Source of the DNA: Anastrepha obliqua
Taxonomy: Eukaryota; Arthropoda; Insecta; Diptera; Tephritidae
Direction of reading: 5' to 3'
Length of the DNA: 64,000 bases
NCBI RefSeq assembly: GCF_027943255.1
Contig: NC_072895.1
Location: 83,702,001 to 83,766,000 of the forward strand
Shown here: in pieces, positions 45,204-56,649 of the stretch
How positions within the stretch are numbered: position 1 is the first letter of the stretch
Layout of the letters: each line of letters opens with the position of its first letter
Made by a program: the position numbers and the translations under genes
Notes under the pieces: model-generated
Told to the model about the DNA's origin: nothing
What the model saw: only the letters and a program-made list of their open reading frames with translations
Database searches by the model: none

Positions 45204-47040
45204 ATTTTGCGATTCTTGTTTGTGCCATTAAAAAATTGTGTCGTTTCCACTGTAGCGATGAATCTTTTGCAATGATCTTTGTATTAGCCCCCCGACCACC
45301 CCTTGGGATATCATATAGGGCTAGTCACAGCGGAGAGGAAGGAGAGGTCATACATCGATCTTAGCTAAACATCACCTGTCCACATTGCAATCAGGTAGAC
45401 CTGGTTAAACCTAACCTCATGCAGTTGCAGCCAGTGGTGTCCATTGCCCAGTCGACGCCCACGGGGAGGAAGTAGCTACAAGGATTTTCGCTGACTCAAC
45501 ACAGCTGTAATATCAACGAAAAAATGCTAGAAGCTCCGTAACTGGATCAATTGAAATTCGATGTGAGTTCAGTTGACTTCCTGTGAAAATATCAACAACT
45601 ATCAGTTCTTACCCTATTCAAATTTCGAAGATATAATAAAAATTACCTACAACGTTTTCTCTTTTCAACAGGTGTTCCAAATATTCCAAACTTTGACGCC
45701 TGCGAGGCAATGAGTTGGCGCAGAACATTCAGATGGTTTGATATCCCAGGCTACGCACTAGAGACAGTATAATGATCTGGATCTATAAGTATATGGGCGC
45801 TAATAAGGTCCTCCAAATGTTGATTTAAGAAGTTCCTACTGGCAGTCAAGAGAATAATATATCAGTATAGTAAAATATATTGGAAACTGCACCTCTAATT
45901 TCTTTAATGTCCATTTTTTGAGCTTTAATTCACGAGTATGACGCTTAGAATATAGCCGAATCTACAAATGAAGTCATTGCTGCTGTCATCAAGTGACAGT
46001 GAAATGATAGGCCTCTGAAGTGTCAGTGTTTTTCTTACTAATTTCTTATATTTATATTGTTTTCTTAACAAAGCCCCTATACTTACAGCACTAATATTTA
46101 CTTAGTATTTGAATAAGCAGACATAAAAAATAATTTCTCCCGCACTTTAGGAATAATTGCTGTAGCAGGAAAAATTGATCTATAACATGATGAGTGCCAT
46201 AACATTCATTTTCTGTAACGATTAAAATTTCAAATTCGAACTTTTCTTACCTCAATTTAATTTAAAAAATAATCGCTTGTATTTTTTATTGCCGGCGAAC
46301 GTGTTGAGTAAAATTTCATTTGAATACAATTTTATGCAATCGAAGAAAAGCGAATCAACAAAAGTGTAGCGCAACAAGTTCATGCTCCTCCCACTTATTT
46401 AATTAGCAAATACTACTACTGTTCCTGCAAGTAAATAAAGAATGGCTTCCTACAATTTCTATGTGTTCATAAGTTTCTTAGTGCTTAGGCACGTGCCAAT
46501 AAGTTGCCACTAAAGTTCAAGTAAAATTCTCTTTTTCTGTGTTCGCCTAGCATTGTTTTTTTAATTTCTCAGAGAACTACCGTTAGCGTTGCTTTGAAGA
46601 AGAAAACAATATTTAATTAAAATAAAGAGAGCAAAGCGCAAATTGCAAGACAAAATAGAAGTAGTTGCCCCTTCATGTCTGTTTTCTACTCCCTAGTGAT
46701 GCCACGCGCAGTTGCAACTATAGCCACTGAACGGTGCTAATTACTTGGGTGCGCCATTGAAGAGGAAAAGATGTAAAAATAAGAAAAAAAAAAATAGTAC
46801 AGAGAAAAAAGTAACGGTTTTTTTACTTATGTTATATAAAAGATGGAGTAGGTTTTAAAGGCAGTAGCCTAAGAAAAACGTTGGGTATAAATTGCTGCAT
46901 ATATTTAAATACTCCTTGATCGAAGATATCTTCATCTAATATAAAGGAGAATCTTTAAAATTGTTTATCGAATATTTTTTACAATTCCATCTAAAATTTT
47001 ATAAACTCAATTTAAGTGATATATTTCTTCCTTTGGTGAC
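45204..47040. other. Intergenic, no confident gene
   Basis: 45270-45500 is GC-richer and has AAACCTAACCTC, reminiscent of LINE 3' regions in this window, but no coding similarity was found. 45500-47040 is AT-rich unique DNA. Confidence 0.35.
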
Positions 47041-47052
47041 TTTAATATAAAT

Positions 47053-49437
47053 ATGAACAATCAATCAACATATACGAACCATCTAACTAGTATTTTCCAA
47101 GCTTTCTCAATGTACCAAAGAATCTCCTTCAATACAAGAATCACTGAATCAGCTCAGACAAAAATTGACTTGTTATTTTCTAATAGGAGCGAAATACAAA
47201 TATGTAAAAATTTAGATAAATACAAAATATCCGATCATGAAACCATACAGTTCATACTGCCAGTGCAGAAAAAATACAAAATGAGAATCCTTGAAATCCG
47301 AAAATGTTGGGAAAATTATTCCAAAGTAAATCTTGCTGAACACCTGCGCAACTACAGCTTGGTTCAGTTGAATAATCTTGATATCTGTCATAGAACTAAA
47401 GAGCTAAGTAGTATTCTGATTAATATCATGTCAAAGTTAACATATGACAAACTAGTTCAAATTAAACTAATAAATAAATGGTATGATAGAGAACTTACGG
47501 AGCTTAATAAATTAAAATTTGAACTTTCTAAAACGGCTGAAAGAAGTAATGACTGACAACACAACTAAAATAAAGAAAGTGGTATTAAATGGCGTCTGGA
47601 TCGAAGATGAAAATGAGATAGCAAATGAGCTTAATAAATATTTTGTGGAAAGCATCATGACAATTCATAATAGTATCGAAAACATTGTAATGAATGAAGA
47701 GCGTGAAGTTTTGGACAGAAACATATTTGAATTTAGGAGGGTCACCACGGATGATATAATTAAAACTGTTTCGTCATTAAAAAATAAATATGGTGGTAAA
47801 AAAATGTTAACGGAAGGTGTAATAAAAGACTCTATGGAGTACTTGGGATATACATATGCCTGCCTAATCAATGAAAGCTTCTCTCAAGGTATTTTCCCGG
47901 AGTGCTGGAAAATCTCTGTAGTTATTCCAGTGGAAAAGATTAGAGGAACAACAAAACCAGAAGAACTGCGTCCTATAAACACATTGCAATGTGATGAAAA
48001 AATAATTGAAACAATAGCCAAAGACCAACTGCTACAGTATCTTGATGACCATCAAATTATAATACAGGAACAATCTGGGTTTAGATCTAAGCACTCGTGT
48101 GAATCGGCAATAAACTTGGTAATTACAGAGTGGAAAGAAAATTTGTCAAAGAAGGAGATCACAATATCAGTTTTTTTAGACTTGAAAAGAGCTTTTGAAA
48201 CCGTAGACAGAGACAATTTAATAAAGAAGCTACACAATGTTGGCGTACAAAACCAATCTTTAAATTGGTTTGAAAGTTATCTAAGCGGTAGAAGACAAAA
48301 AACGGTAATAGGAGATGCTGTCTCTTCAGAAATAGATGTTCCAATAGGATTGCAACAGGGCTCTGTGCTCGCACCAATATTATTCATAGTATACATCAAT
48401 AATGTTATTAAATACCTAAAATTTTGTAAAATTCGTCTATTCGCGGATGATGCCTTATTAACTCTGAGTGCTCCAACAATGGAAGAAGCTATATCTAAAG
48501 TGCAAACAGATTTAAATATGATATACATATGGCTGTGCCATAACAAACTGAACATTAACATCGATAAGACAAAATATATGCTGATGACAAGAAGAACAGT
48601 GGATCCAGACATTATAACGCTGAATATTGCAAATAATCCCTTGCAAAGAGTTGATAAAATAAAGTATTTGGGAATAATAATTGATGATAAGCTAAAATTC
48701 GATGAGCACTTGAAATATACAGAGGCGAAACTAGGTAAAAAAGATAGGTATTATGTTCCGCTCATGTAAATTTATCAGCAAGAAATACAAAATTATGGTG
48801 TATAGATCAATGATTGAGCCTCACTTCATTTACTGTCCGACAATTCTATTTACGTTCACCGACACTCAAATCTCGAATCTACAAAAGAAACAAAATAAAG
48901 CGATGCGTTTTATTTTAAGAAAACGATACGACACGCCAATTCTAGAAATGCTCAGAGAATTGAATTGGCTCAGTGTGAAACAACTAGTGACATACTACAC
49001 TTTGAAATTCATACATAATATAAAATTAGGCAATCTACCTGGATATCTAAGTAATAGAATGATATACAACAGTGAAATTCACAACTACCAAACAAGGAAC
49101 AGAAATAATTTTCACGTCCCAATAGCCAGAAATGAATTGGACAGGAGGAGCTTATACTGTAGAGGAGTTAGAGCATATAATGAATTACCTGTACACTTAA
49201 AAAACTGTGAGAGTCCAGAAATATTTAAGAAACTTTTATATGAGTATTCTAAGCTTTCCATAGCATTTAGATAGTTAGAAATATATAATTGAAATTTATT
49301 GTGCCAATAATACCCATCTTATATACTTGAAGTTTGTTCAGTATATACTTTATATCTTTTAGTAGTTTTAATGTAATTTTGCCAATATTATCTAGGCCTA
49401 TAAGACCGTAATAAATAAATAAATAAAATAAATAAAT
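47053..49437 (+). pseudogene. CR1/Crack-like LINE, 5'-truncated
   Basis: Order of parts: C-terminal end of the apurinic-like endonuclease with linker (47053-47556; TKIDLLFSNRSEIQICKNL and KISDHETIQF, the SDH catalytic block), RT (47519-48769), and the C-terminal domain (48753-49274; HNYQTRNRNNFHVP, RSLYCRGVRAYNELPVHLKN). The 3' end is an (AAAT)n tail at 49405-49437, usual for CR1/L2-like elements. Most of the endonuclease and ORF1 are missing, and two frame changes separate the parts, with some linker residues apparently lost near 47540. Clade named from general motif resemblance. Confidence 0.85.
47519..48769 (+). CDS. Reverse transcriptase frame of the CR1/Crack-like LINE
   Basis: An uninterrupted 416-codon frame. 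NGVWIEDENEIANELNKYFV is the pre-RT region; ECWKISVVIPVEKIRGTTKP and EELRPINTLQCDEKIIETIA the fingers; QSGFRSKHSCESAINLVITE block 2a; ISVFLDLKRAFETVDRDNLI block A with catalytic D; GLQQGSVLAPILFIVYINNV block B; IRLFADDALLTLSAPTMEEA block C with FADD; NKLNINIDKTKYMLMTRR and VDKIKYLGIIIDDKLKFDEH the thumb. All three catalytic aspartates are intact. It cannot act on its own because the endonuclease is truncated; the M at 47519 is only the first methionine of the frame, not a natural start. Confidence 0.85.
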   Translation: MNFLKRLKEVMTDNTTKIKKVVLNGVWIEDENEIANELNKYFVESIMTIHNSIENIVMNEEREVLDRNIFEFRRVTTDDIIKTVSSLKNKYGGKKMLTEGVIKDSMEYLGYTYACLINESFSQGIFPECWKISVVIPVEKIRGTTKPEELRPINTLQCDEKIIETIAKDQLLQYLDDHQIIIQEQSGFRSKHSCESAINLVITEWKENLSKKEITISVFLDLKRAFETVDRDNLIKKLHNVGVQNQSLNWFESYLSGRRQKTVIGDAVSSEIDVPIGLQQGSVLAPILFIVYINNVIKYLKFCKIRLFADDALLTLSAPTMEEAISKVQTDLNMIYIWLCHNKLNINIDKTKYMLMTRRTVDPDIITLNIANNPLQRVDKIKYLGIIIDDKLKFDEHLKYTEAKLGKKDRYYVPLM

Positions 49438-49826
49438 TTGTGCGCACCGCAACCTTAAATTCTTCGTCTTAGAAAGATCCATTCCAACGTAAACAGAACT
49501 CCTTAATAATAGATGATATTAAATTTTGTTGCTAATTTGAAAAATATTAGCTTTCATTTTATTTATTAAATAATCAATATGATGTGATAAATATAAGGTA
49601 ACTGAATAACAAATAAAAATAAATAAATGCTTGCCTCTTTCAATTCACTACTTCTCTGAACTCCGAAAAATTTGTTTGTGAAAGCGATGATCAAGCAACT
49701 TTTGCAGTATTTTTTTGCATCCGACCTGTAAGAGAACACTAGGAAAATTAGCGAATAATGCCGAAAGCAGCAACTCAAAATGCTCCACATCAGTGAATGT
49801 AACCGGTCTGAGTTGAAAGCGCATAA
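49438..49826. other. Intergenic, no feature
   Basis: AT-rich spacer between the LINE tail and the next mariner-type element. Confidence 0.35.
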
Positions 49827-51174
49827 CTATCGAGTGTTTTTTTGCGAGAACTAACGATATCGATAACTATGGGTTGACAGCTAAGTATGGCAAACTGTGT
49901 TGCTATTTATTTTTAGTAAGGATAAGAAAGTCATCAAGAATCTTTTAACGCCAGAGCAACGCTTCCAAATTGTGGAAATTTACTTAGAAAAAAATAAAAA
50001 TAGTAGTAAACATAACAAAAGTGAAACTCTCAAGGCAGACAAAGAAAGTGGGAGAGACGCGAGAGCGAATGAGAGAGAGAGAGAGAGGGAAAGAATATAT
50101 ATCTTAATAAATTCACAACATTTGCAGAGAATACCAATAGGCAAAATTTACAAAAAACGGATATGGATCAACCGGTGTAGGTAAACGCCGGACACAAACC
50201 GTGGCAACAACGCGCATTACTCCCAGCGTTTATCACCCGCACAAACGCAGCGATTTCAGGACCGCAGCAACGCCACAAATTACCACAAGGCAACACCATT
50301 AAATCCGACGCCGGAATGGATAGCACTTTATAGTACGCACAAGCGCTAGCCTGGAAACGGAAATAAGCGCCAAAAAGTAGGCACCAAAAAAAAACCCCAA
50401 TAAATTGGGTCCAAAAAACGCCCGAAACAGTAGGCACTAAGGAAATATATCGCCAAAAAGTAGGCACCAATTTATTTCCTACAAATTTGCACAAACAAAC
50501 AAGCGCCAAAAAGTAGGCAGTGTTATTTCTCACTATAAATTAGCAACCATAAAGAAAAACTCAGCAAAAGTAGCCTAGAGTGTATATAAGATATATATAA
50601 GGCATAGCTCTCTCTCTCTCCTTTTCCTCTACGTTATATCTTTTTTCTCTCTCGCGGAACGAAAATGCCAAAAACGTTGCATGGTCTTGAAATTTTACTC
50701 TCCATTCTCACTCGTCCATCGACGCCTAAGAAGTTTCACTTCAAAAATCTGTTCGCAAAATTTCATAAGCCACTGGTGCCATCATCGGTCCTTAGTTCTT
50801 TTGAAATTACTGATGTTACGGTGAATGGCGAACGCTATCGGCCTACGTATGTTGAGTGAGTTTTTGTTTCTAAAAATTTATCAGCTAAACATGGACGACA
50901 TTTGGTCCAACACAACGACGCAACTTGCCATATAGCGCGCTTAACAATCGATTTATTGCAATATTCAATGCTCATTGAGGCCAGATTTACTGAAAAACAG
51001 AGTCAAACATTGGACTGACGGAATGAATGGACCATGTAACTCATAGCAGCTGCGAACATATGCCGGATATCATATTAAAAATAAATGTGACGAAATTATC
51101 TGCTAGATTATAATAAAAAAAAATCATTCCAATCATCATTTTAAGTTCTTAAGCTCTCAAAAAACACCCGAATA
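49827..51174 (+). pseudogene. Mariner-type element, family 2, with an insertion
   Basis: Ends pair as inverted repeats (CTATCGAGTGTTTTTTTGCG at 49827; CTCTCAAAAAACACCCGAAT ending 51172). N-terminal coding LLTPEQRFQIVEIYLEKNKN (49936 on) is the helix-turn-helix. After an insertion of about 670 bp it resumes at 50805 with DVTVNGERYRPTYVE, then NMDDIWSNTTTQLA, from the second catalytic block. The first catalytic block is missing and the rest is decayed. Confidence 0.75.
50020..50690. mobile_element. Insert with GA/CT inverted ends and CCAAAAAGTAGGCA repeats
   Basis: The insert separates two parts of a mariner-type gene. It opens with a GAGAGAGA run (50070-50090, then ATATATATC) and closes with GATATATATAAGGC and CTCTCTCTCT (50593-50625), so the ends are inverse. 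Inside, GCCAAAAAGTAGGCA recurs at about 50371, 50452 and 50504, with a degenerate copy at 50431. No coding domain; class unknown (solo LTR or MITE possible). Confidence 0.45.
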
Positions 51175-51399
51175 GTGAATAAAAAAAATACTATTGTGTA
51201 TGGATCGTATGGAAAATATATAGGAAATTCCAGCTAAGCGTCCCACATGAAACCGAGTTGATATCAGTAGAATAGCTGATTTATTTTTATTTCCTAGCGA
51301 TTGGGTGATTTCAATTACAAAGTGATCTGCTTTTTTATTTTTTTGCCGCTTTTTTGTTTACATTTTCATTGAAGTTTTGTTACTTCACCTTGAAGCGAC
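51175..51399. other. Short spacer, no feature
   Basis: AT-rich DNA between the mariner-type element and a LINE fragment. Confidence 0.3.
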
Positions 51400-52340
51400 T
51401 ATCAGCTCTTGTCAGGCAGGATTTCGTACCGATTGTTCATGCACTGACCAAATCAACACACTGCGCATCGTCATTGAACAAAAATTGTAGTTTTGACTTA
51501 AATTCAACAAAAGGTCTTTGACAGCGTCGAGCGCGAATGCGTATGAGCAGCTCTTCGGAGAAGGGGTATCCCAGAAAAACTGGTAGTTCTTATTAAGGAA
51601 GTTATTGCGGCGTAAGTTGGCGATTGCTCCACAAAGGTGCGTTGTCAGAGCCTTTTCGAGTTGAGAGTGGAGTGCGGCAAGGGCATATCCTCCCTCAATT
51701 CTTTTTCTTTTGGTTATCGAATTTATTATGGCCTCTACTTTTCCTGTTGGTGATCGACGTGGCATTCAATGGAAGCTTGATAACACCATGTTGAGATACC
51801 TGACCTATGCCCATGACATCTGCTTCGTTCGACTGGACTTAAAATCAACGCCAATAAAACTAAAGCCTTTTATCTCAACAGTACCACCTCTGAGATTTAG
51901 GTAGTGGATGGGCAACAATTCGAGAGCGTAGAGAATTTTTGCTGCTTCGGAAGTATTGTCAACGCAAGGGGAGGCTATGACATAGATATTGAACAAAGAG
52001 TATGCAAAGCGACATCTGCATTTGGTATTCTCGCGCCTCTATGGCAGAGCAATAGCAAAAGCGTCGGTACCAAACTGAAAATATTCAATGCTTGTGTTAA
52101 ATCAGTGCTGCTGTATGGGTGTACTACTTGGAAGTTACAGTGTCAATCACAAAACGCCTTCAAATTTTCATCAACCGCTGCCTTCGACGCATACTATGAA
52201 TCTACTGGTCCAGTAAAATAAACAACTCCGAGTTGCTTAGGATTACCAATCAAGTCGAGATTGCCTGTGAAGTGCGGAGAAGGAAATGGCAATGCATTAG
52301 TCAAACACTTCGAAAAGACGACAACTGTTGCATTATCAAA
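51400..52340 (+). pseudogene. RTE-like LINE RT fragment
   Basis: Plus strand, frames alternating: SQAGFRTDCSCTDQINTLRI (RT block 2a), then badly broken block A and B, LTYAHDICFVRLDLK (block C, YADD changed to YAHD), KINANKTKAFYL, DGQQFESVENFCCFGSIVNA and RVCKATSAFGILAPLWQSNS, KLKIFNACVKSVLLYGCTTW (51904-52221), and RRRKWQ-like tail residues near 52290. The thumb order is that of endonuclease-reverse transcriptase type LINEs. It is distinct from the GAA-tailed LINE. Confidence 0.75.
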
Positions 52341-54605
52341 TAAAACGAAACAGTTGAAGTAAATGTAAAATATAACCGATTTTGAGTGTTCGTTTTGACG
52401 GTCGGATGCAAAAGAATTTTAATTTTTTTTATTTCAGCCTTTTTTTATAACCGTTTAAGCCGCTATAAGTCAGTAAATACGGTTTTTTTATTTAATGGAA
52501 AATAATGCAATGCTGCCAAATCAAGTGAAACGTTAGATTCAAAGTATTTTTTGTATTTTATTCGCTACTCGCTAAGTCATTGGTGAATCGAACACAGTTA
52601 CTATAACTAGTGTCTAACCGAAAAATTCTAAAAACTCGGATTTAAATCAAGTAATATAGAAGAAGAATAAGCATCAAACGGGATAGCTTCCTTCTTAAAG
52701 GAGCATTCATGCCATAAACAGTTTTAGTATATCTCACATAAAACGCTTCATTGCAGCGAAGATTACCTGGGAGAATATTAAAAGGAATTTTCATAGGAAA
52801 GTAGACTGTACAGAAATCTTTAAATTGAAAATTACACTCATAGGCCATGAAAGGGCCCATAGGGAAGTTCTAACCCAGTATCAGGCACCTATATGTCTGG
52901 TATGGACTCTGTTATGAGGTCATGAATAATGGTAAACGTGTTGACTAAACGAAATTGGTGATTACCGTTGATTTCATCACAACTCTCATTTTTTAAATGC
53001 ATGGAGTACGACTTTAGCATCTCACAAATATAAATTTGTCGCATTTTGACCGACCATTTGGACTACTCTTGAGGTGTAAATAAGTTTTGTTCCGCAAAAC
53101 CTCAGCATTAGTTATCGAGGTTTTTTTTTTTAATTTTAACGACGAAAACTTACTCTTGTTCGCTTAATCTGTGCTTTTTACCCTTTCACATTATTGCTTA
53201 TGTTATGAAATCGTGCAGGTCAACTGATGACCTAAAACAATGCATTCAAAACGCTTAGAAATCGTGCAAATAGCTGTATTGAGTCAAAAAGGTACTATTT
53301 TTAATCAAGTAAATCAATTTTGCCAAAAGCCATTCTTCTTCGCTTATTTTTCAAAATTCACTTTACTTTGGAGCGCACTTTCTATATGTGTATATGTATT
53401 ATTATATGTTAAATTAAGTAACTTAATACGCCCGTCGCCTTCACACGAATATCTTAGAATTTAAATATTTGTATTAGCTGCTGATTGAACCTTCATCAGC
53501 AGTGGACTGCGCATCCGAGGGGCAAATGCCTTTTTATGCCCTTCTTGGCAATTTCTTTACTTCCACGTACTATTTGCAAGCATGTCTCCGGAGTCCATGC
53601 CCTTTTCCCCTGCACTTACTTTTTGCCATAATATACCATAGATTTTTATTTGCATTCTAATGCTACTCGTCGTAAGTCTACTGGTCTGCTACTCCGTCTT
53701 CGCGCCACTTTCGTACGCATTTACAATAACATTTATTTTAGTAATGGAAAAATCATGTTTATCCATTTTTCTTTCTTTCGGTTATCATTTAAATCATTTT
53801 TGCAGCTAAGTTTGCCGTAGAAAATACTAATAATGAAAGGATAGGACGAAGCATCGATGCAGTAAAATAGACGTAAGTACAGTTGGGATATAAATTACAA
53901 AATTTACTCTGCATACTTTGCGTAAGTTCAAAAAGCCAGTACCACTCAAAGAATGTCATCCGTTAGGAATATACAAAGTCGACTTTTATAAACGCAGACT
54001 GAAATGAGATTGGCTTAACTGCTGCCATTTTAAGATTAATTTCTAAGAAGTTGGTTGATCCTTATTATAATAAACAGAATGGTCGATGATAGACTTATAT
54101 CTACTCAGTTTATAAAACAAAAAACCAAAGCAGTGCACAAGATAGCAACAAAGAGCCAATACTAAAAAAATTAAGCTTATATTCATTGAGAATTAGTTAG
54201 ATACGAGCTTAGATTTTTCTTGAAATTTACGATTTCATATCACTGATAATGCTTCACTATTCTTATTGCTCAGGTAGATAAAACAGTCTTTCTCTAGGCT
54301 GAGCATGCACAGTCCAGAACCTCTCTGTGAAGCAGACATAAGGCAGACTATTAGCAACTGAGTAAATAAAAAGTAGATGGAAAAAATTACCACCACCGGG
54401 TGTAATTTTCAAAGCAAGTCCAGGAAAATAAGTTCTTCCTGCCATTTAAAGGGTATAAAGCAGATGCCTTAACAATCACTTGGAGCACTGTTGCCTCAGC
54501 TACTACCCCAGCGTCTGCAAAAGTTTGGCAGCCACTAGATAATATATAAGTCCTTATATATGTATAATTATATATACATACATTGAATCCTCTAACTCCT
54601 AATTC
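52341..54605. other. Intergenic, no feature recognised
   Basis: About 2.3 kb of AT-rich DNA. Short frames (52642-52860 minus, 53240-53464 plus) have no recognisable domain. No RNA gene seen. Confidence 0.35.
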
Positions 54606-54835
54606 GAGCATAGGGCATCAACAACTCCTCTTCACCATCGAACGCGGTTTTGTCCAAACACTCTAAGTTCAATCCAACTCTTATTCAAAGACCTCATTTC
54701 CGCCTCCGTTGAAAGGTGCCGGGTTATTCGTGGTCTGCCCCCATTTCGTCTAGTCTGTTGAAAGGGGTTTCAACGACAGGCTCACTTTCTCCATCTGCGG
54801 CGATCAGACATCCCAAGTAGCCACTAGATAAAATA
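54606..54835 (-). pseudogene. LINE C-terminal tail fragment
   Basis: Minus strand reads GRPRITRHLSTEAEMRSLNK and SWIELRVFGQNRVRW with VDALC, which corresponds to the basic GRPR-T-W...LSW...DR-RWR-x-VDALC ending of RTE-like LINEs. Two stops and a frame change. Confidence 0.55.
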
Positions 54836-55029
54836 TCAATATTCTCATTTAAAAGGCAATAAACAGTCTCAAAGGCAAAAGGAGTCTATTCTCACTAGAA
54901 AATATACAAGGCATTGGCCTCCTCTCCATATCTGCAAACTGAATTGCTAAGATACAAGACGATGAAACGTGGTAAGAAATTCTATATGAATTTGTTGTTT
55001 GGTCTGTTGCTAGGTAAACATTTGTCCAT

Positions 55030-55500
55030 CTTCTTCTTCTTCTTAATTCGCGCGATAACCGCTTACTCGGTTTTGGCCGAGTTTAACAAAGCGCGCCAGT
55101 CGTTTCTTTCTCGTGCTAAACGGCGCCAATTGGACACACCAAGTGAAGCCAAGTCCTTCTCCACCTGATCTTTCCAATGCAGAGGAGGCCTTCCTCTTCC
55201 TCTGCTACCACCAGCTGGTACCGCATCAAATACTTTCAAAGCCGGAGCGTTTGTAACCATTCGGACGACATGACCCAACCAACGTAGCCGCTGGATCCTT
55301 ATTCACTACGCTATGTCTATGTCGTCGTAAAGCTCATACAGCTCATCGTTCCATCGTCTACGATATTCGCCGTTGCCAACGTGCAAAGGTCCAAAAATCT
55401 TACGCAGAATCTTTCTCTCGAACACTCCAAGCGTCGTTTCATGGGATGTTGTCATCGTCCAAGCTTCTGCACCATACGTTAGGACGGGCATGAAAATGTG
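55030..55500 (-). pseudogene. GAA-tailed LINE 3' fragment
   Basis: Minus strand: FMPVLTYGAEAWTMTTSHET, TLGVFERKILRKIFGPLHVG, NGEYRRRWNDELYELYDDID (55510-55310), then GHVVRMVTNAPALKVFDAVP, GGSRGRGRPPLHWKDQVEKD and LASLGVSNWRRLARERND (55278-55090), ending in CTTCTTCTTCTTCTT on the plus strand at 55029. It is the best conserved 3' end of this family here; one frame change near 55300. Confidence 0.85.
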
Positions 55501-55844
55501 TCCATCTAAACATTCCAAATTATACGTCACAAGTTTCTTGACCTTGGCCAACATCGCCTTCGATTTTGCTCGAATTTTGCATATAGGTTAAATCCATGCT
55601 CGAACTGTCGGAAATGGAATTAAAAACTGTTTGAAATTTTTTTTTTTTGCAGATATTGTGGAGGTGTGAAATATCCAAAAAGTCCCTAACAAGAAAATTA
55701 AACACTTTCTGAAATTTGTTTGAAGGTTCGGAAAGGATTTATTTTCATATGTTCTAATCTACATATATTTGGCATAAAAGGTGCTAAAATCGAATCTATA
55801 TGGCTCACAAAACAAGCACCTCAAGCGATGTTCAAGGGTTCCAT

Positions 55845-56034
55845 ATATATTAGGCCGGGTCGATTTGTGGGGAGGCAAAAAAATCGCTCATTACTCTGTG
55901 AAAATCATATTCTAGGGACATCAGAATTCGTTTTAGAGGTATGGTTCTTTCGGCAAAGTTTCTTATTTCGATCTCTAGAATACGATTTTCACAGAGCAAT
56001 GAGCGATTTTTTAATCGACCCGCCCTAATATATA
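55845..56034. mobile_element. Palindromic MITE
   Basis: ATATATTAGGCCGGGTCGA at the left and TCGACCCGCCCTAATATAT at the right, with inner arms AAAATCGCTCATTACTCTGT / ACAGAGCAATGAGCGATTTT and GAAAATCATATTCTAG / CTAGAATACGATTTTC. About 190 bp, nearly entirely foldable; no coding. Confidence 0.8.
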
Positions 56035-56389
56035 TGCTTAATATTGTTGTAAATTGCAAAACTGATTGGGCCAAAAATTAAAAGTTTTCAAGAATGAGTA
56101 GATTATCCGTGATAAGTCCGGGCCTGGGTGGACGAAAGACCAGCATAGCAGAGAGCCGTTCAGATTGTCAGCCTGATATGCAATCGATTTTGTGCGTCCC
56201 CTTGGCACAAAGAAAATGCACATAAATTGTTGTTTAATTTTGAGGCGAAACCATCATTAACACCGATAGTAAAGTCAGCCTTGAAATCCGACGGTGAATC
56301 CCTCTGGCCAATAAGAGCTACTTTGGGCTAAGTAGGCAATTAAATAGTAAAGTCCTCTCTCGATGAACAAATCTAATGCGTATCAACAC

Positions 56390-56645
56390 CATCGAAACGC
56401 AAACTTTTCAAATTACCGGTACACCATTGAAGACGTGGATGAATTTTATAATCTTGGAAGCACTATTTAAAAAAATGGCGGGTCAGCCAGCGTCGCATTT
56501 GGTATGCCGACATGATATGGAGAGCGACTCACATTTCCAGCCGTACGAAGCTGAAGATATTCAACGCTAACGTAAAGCCAGTAATCTTATATGGGTGTGA
56601 GACGTGGAACATGACAGCGTGCACACTACAAACTTTGCAATATTT
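56390..56645 (+). pseudogene. RTE-like LINE thumb fragment
   Basis: In shifting frames: TIEDVDEFYNLGS, GGSASDV-like residues, RATHISSRTKLKIFNANVKP, VILYGCETWNMTACTLQTLQ. Same arrangement as 51904-52140 (KLKIFNACVKSVLLYGCTTW), so a related LINE. It abuts the 3' end of the LOA-like element at 56650. Confidence 0.7.
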
Positions 56646-56649
56646 TCTG

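Noticed and set aside
50168..50533. 121-residue minus frame
   Set aside because: Driven by the repeated GCCAAAAAGTAGGCA word (read as LVPTFWR-like repeats); no known domain.
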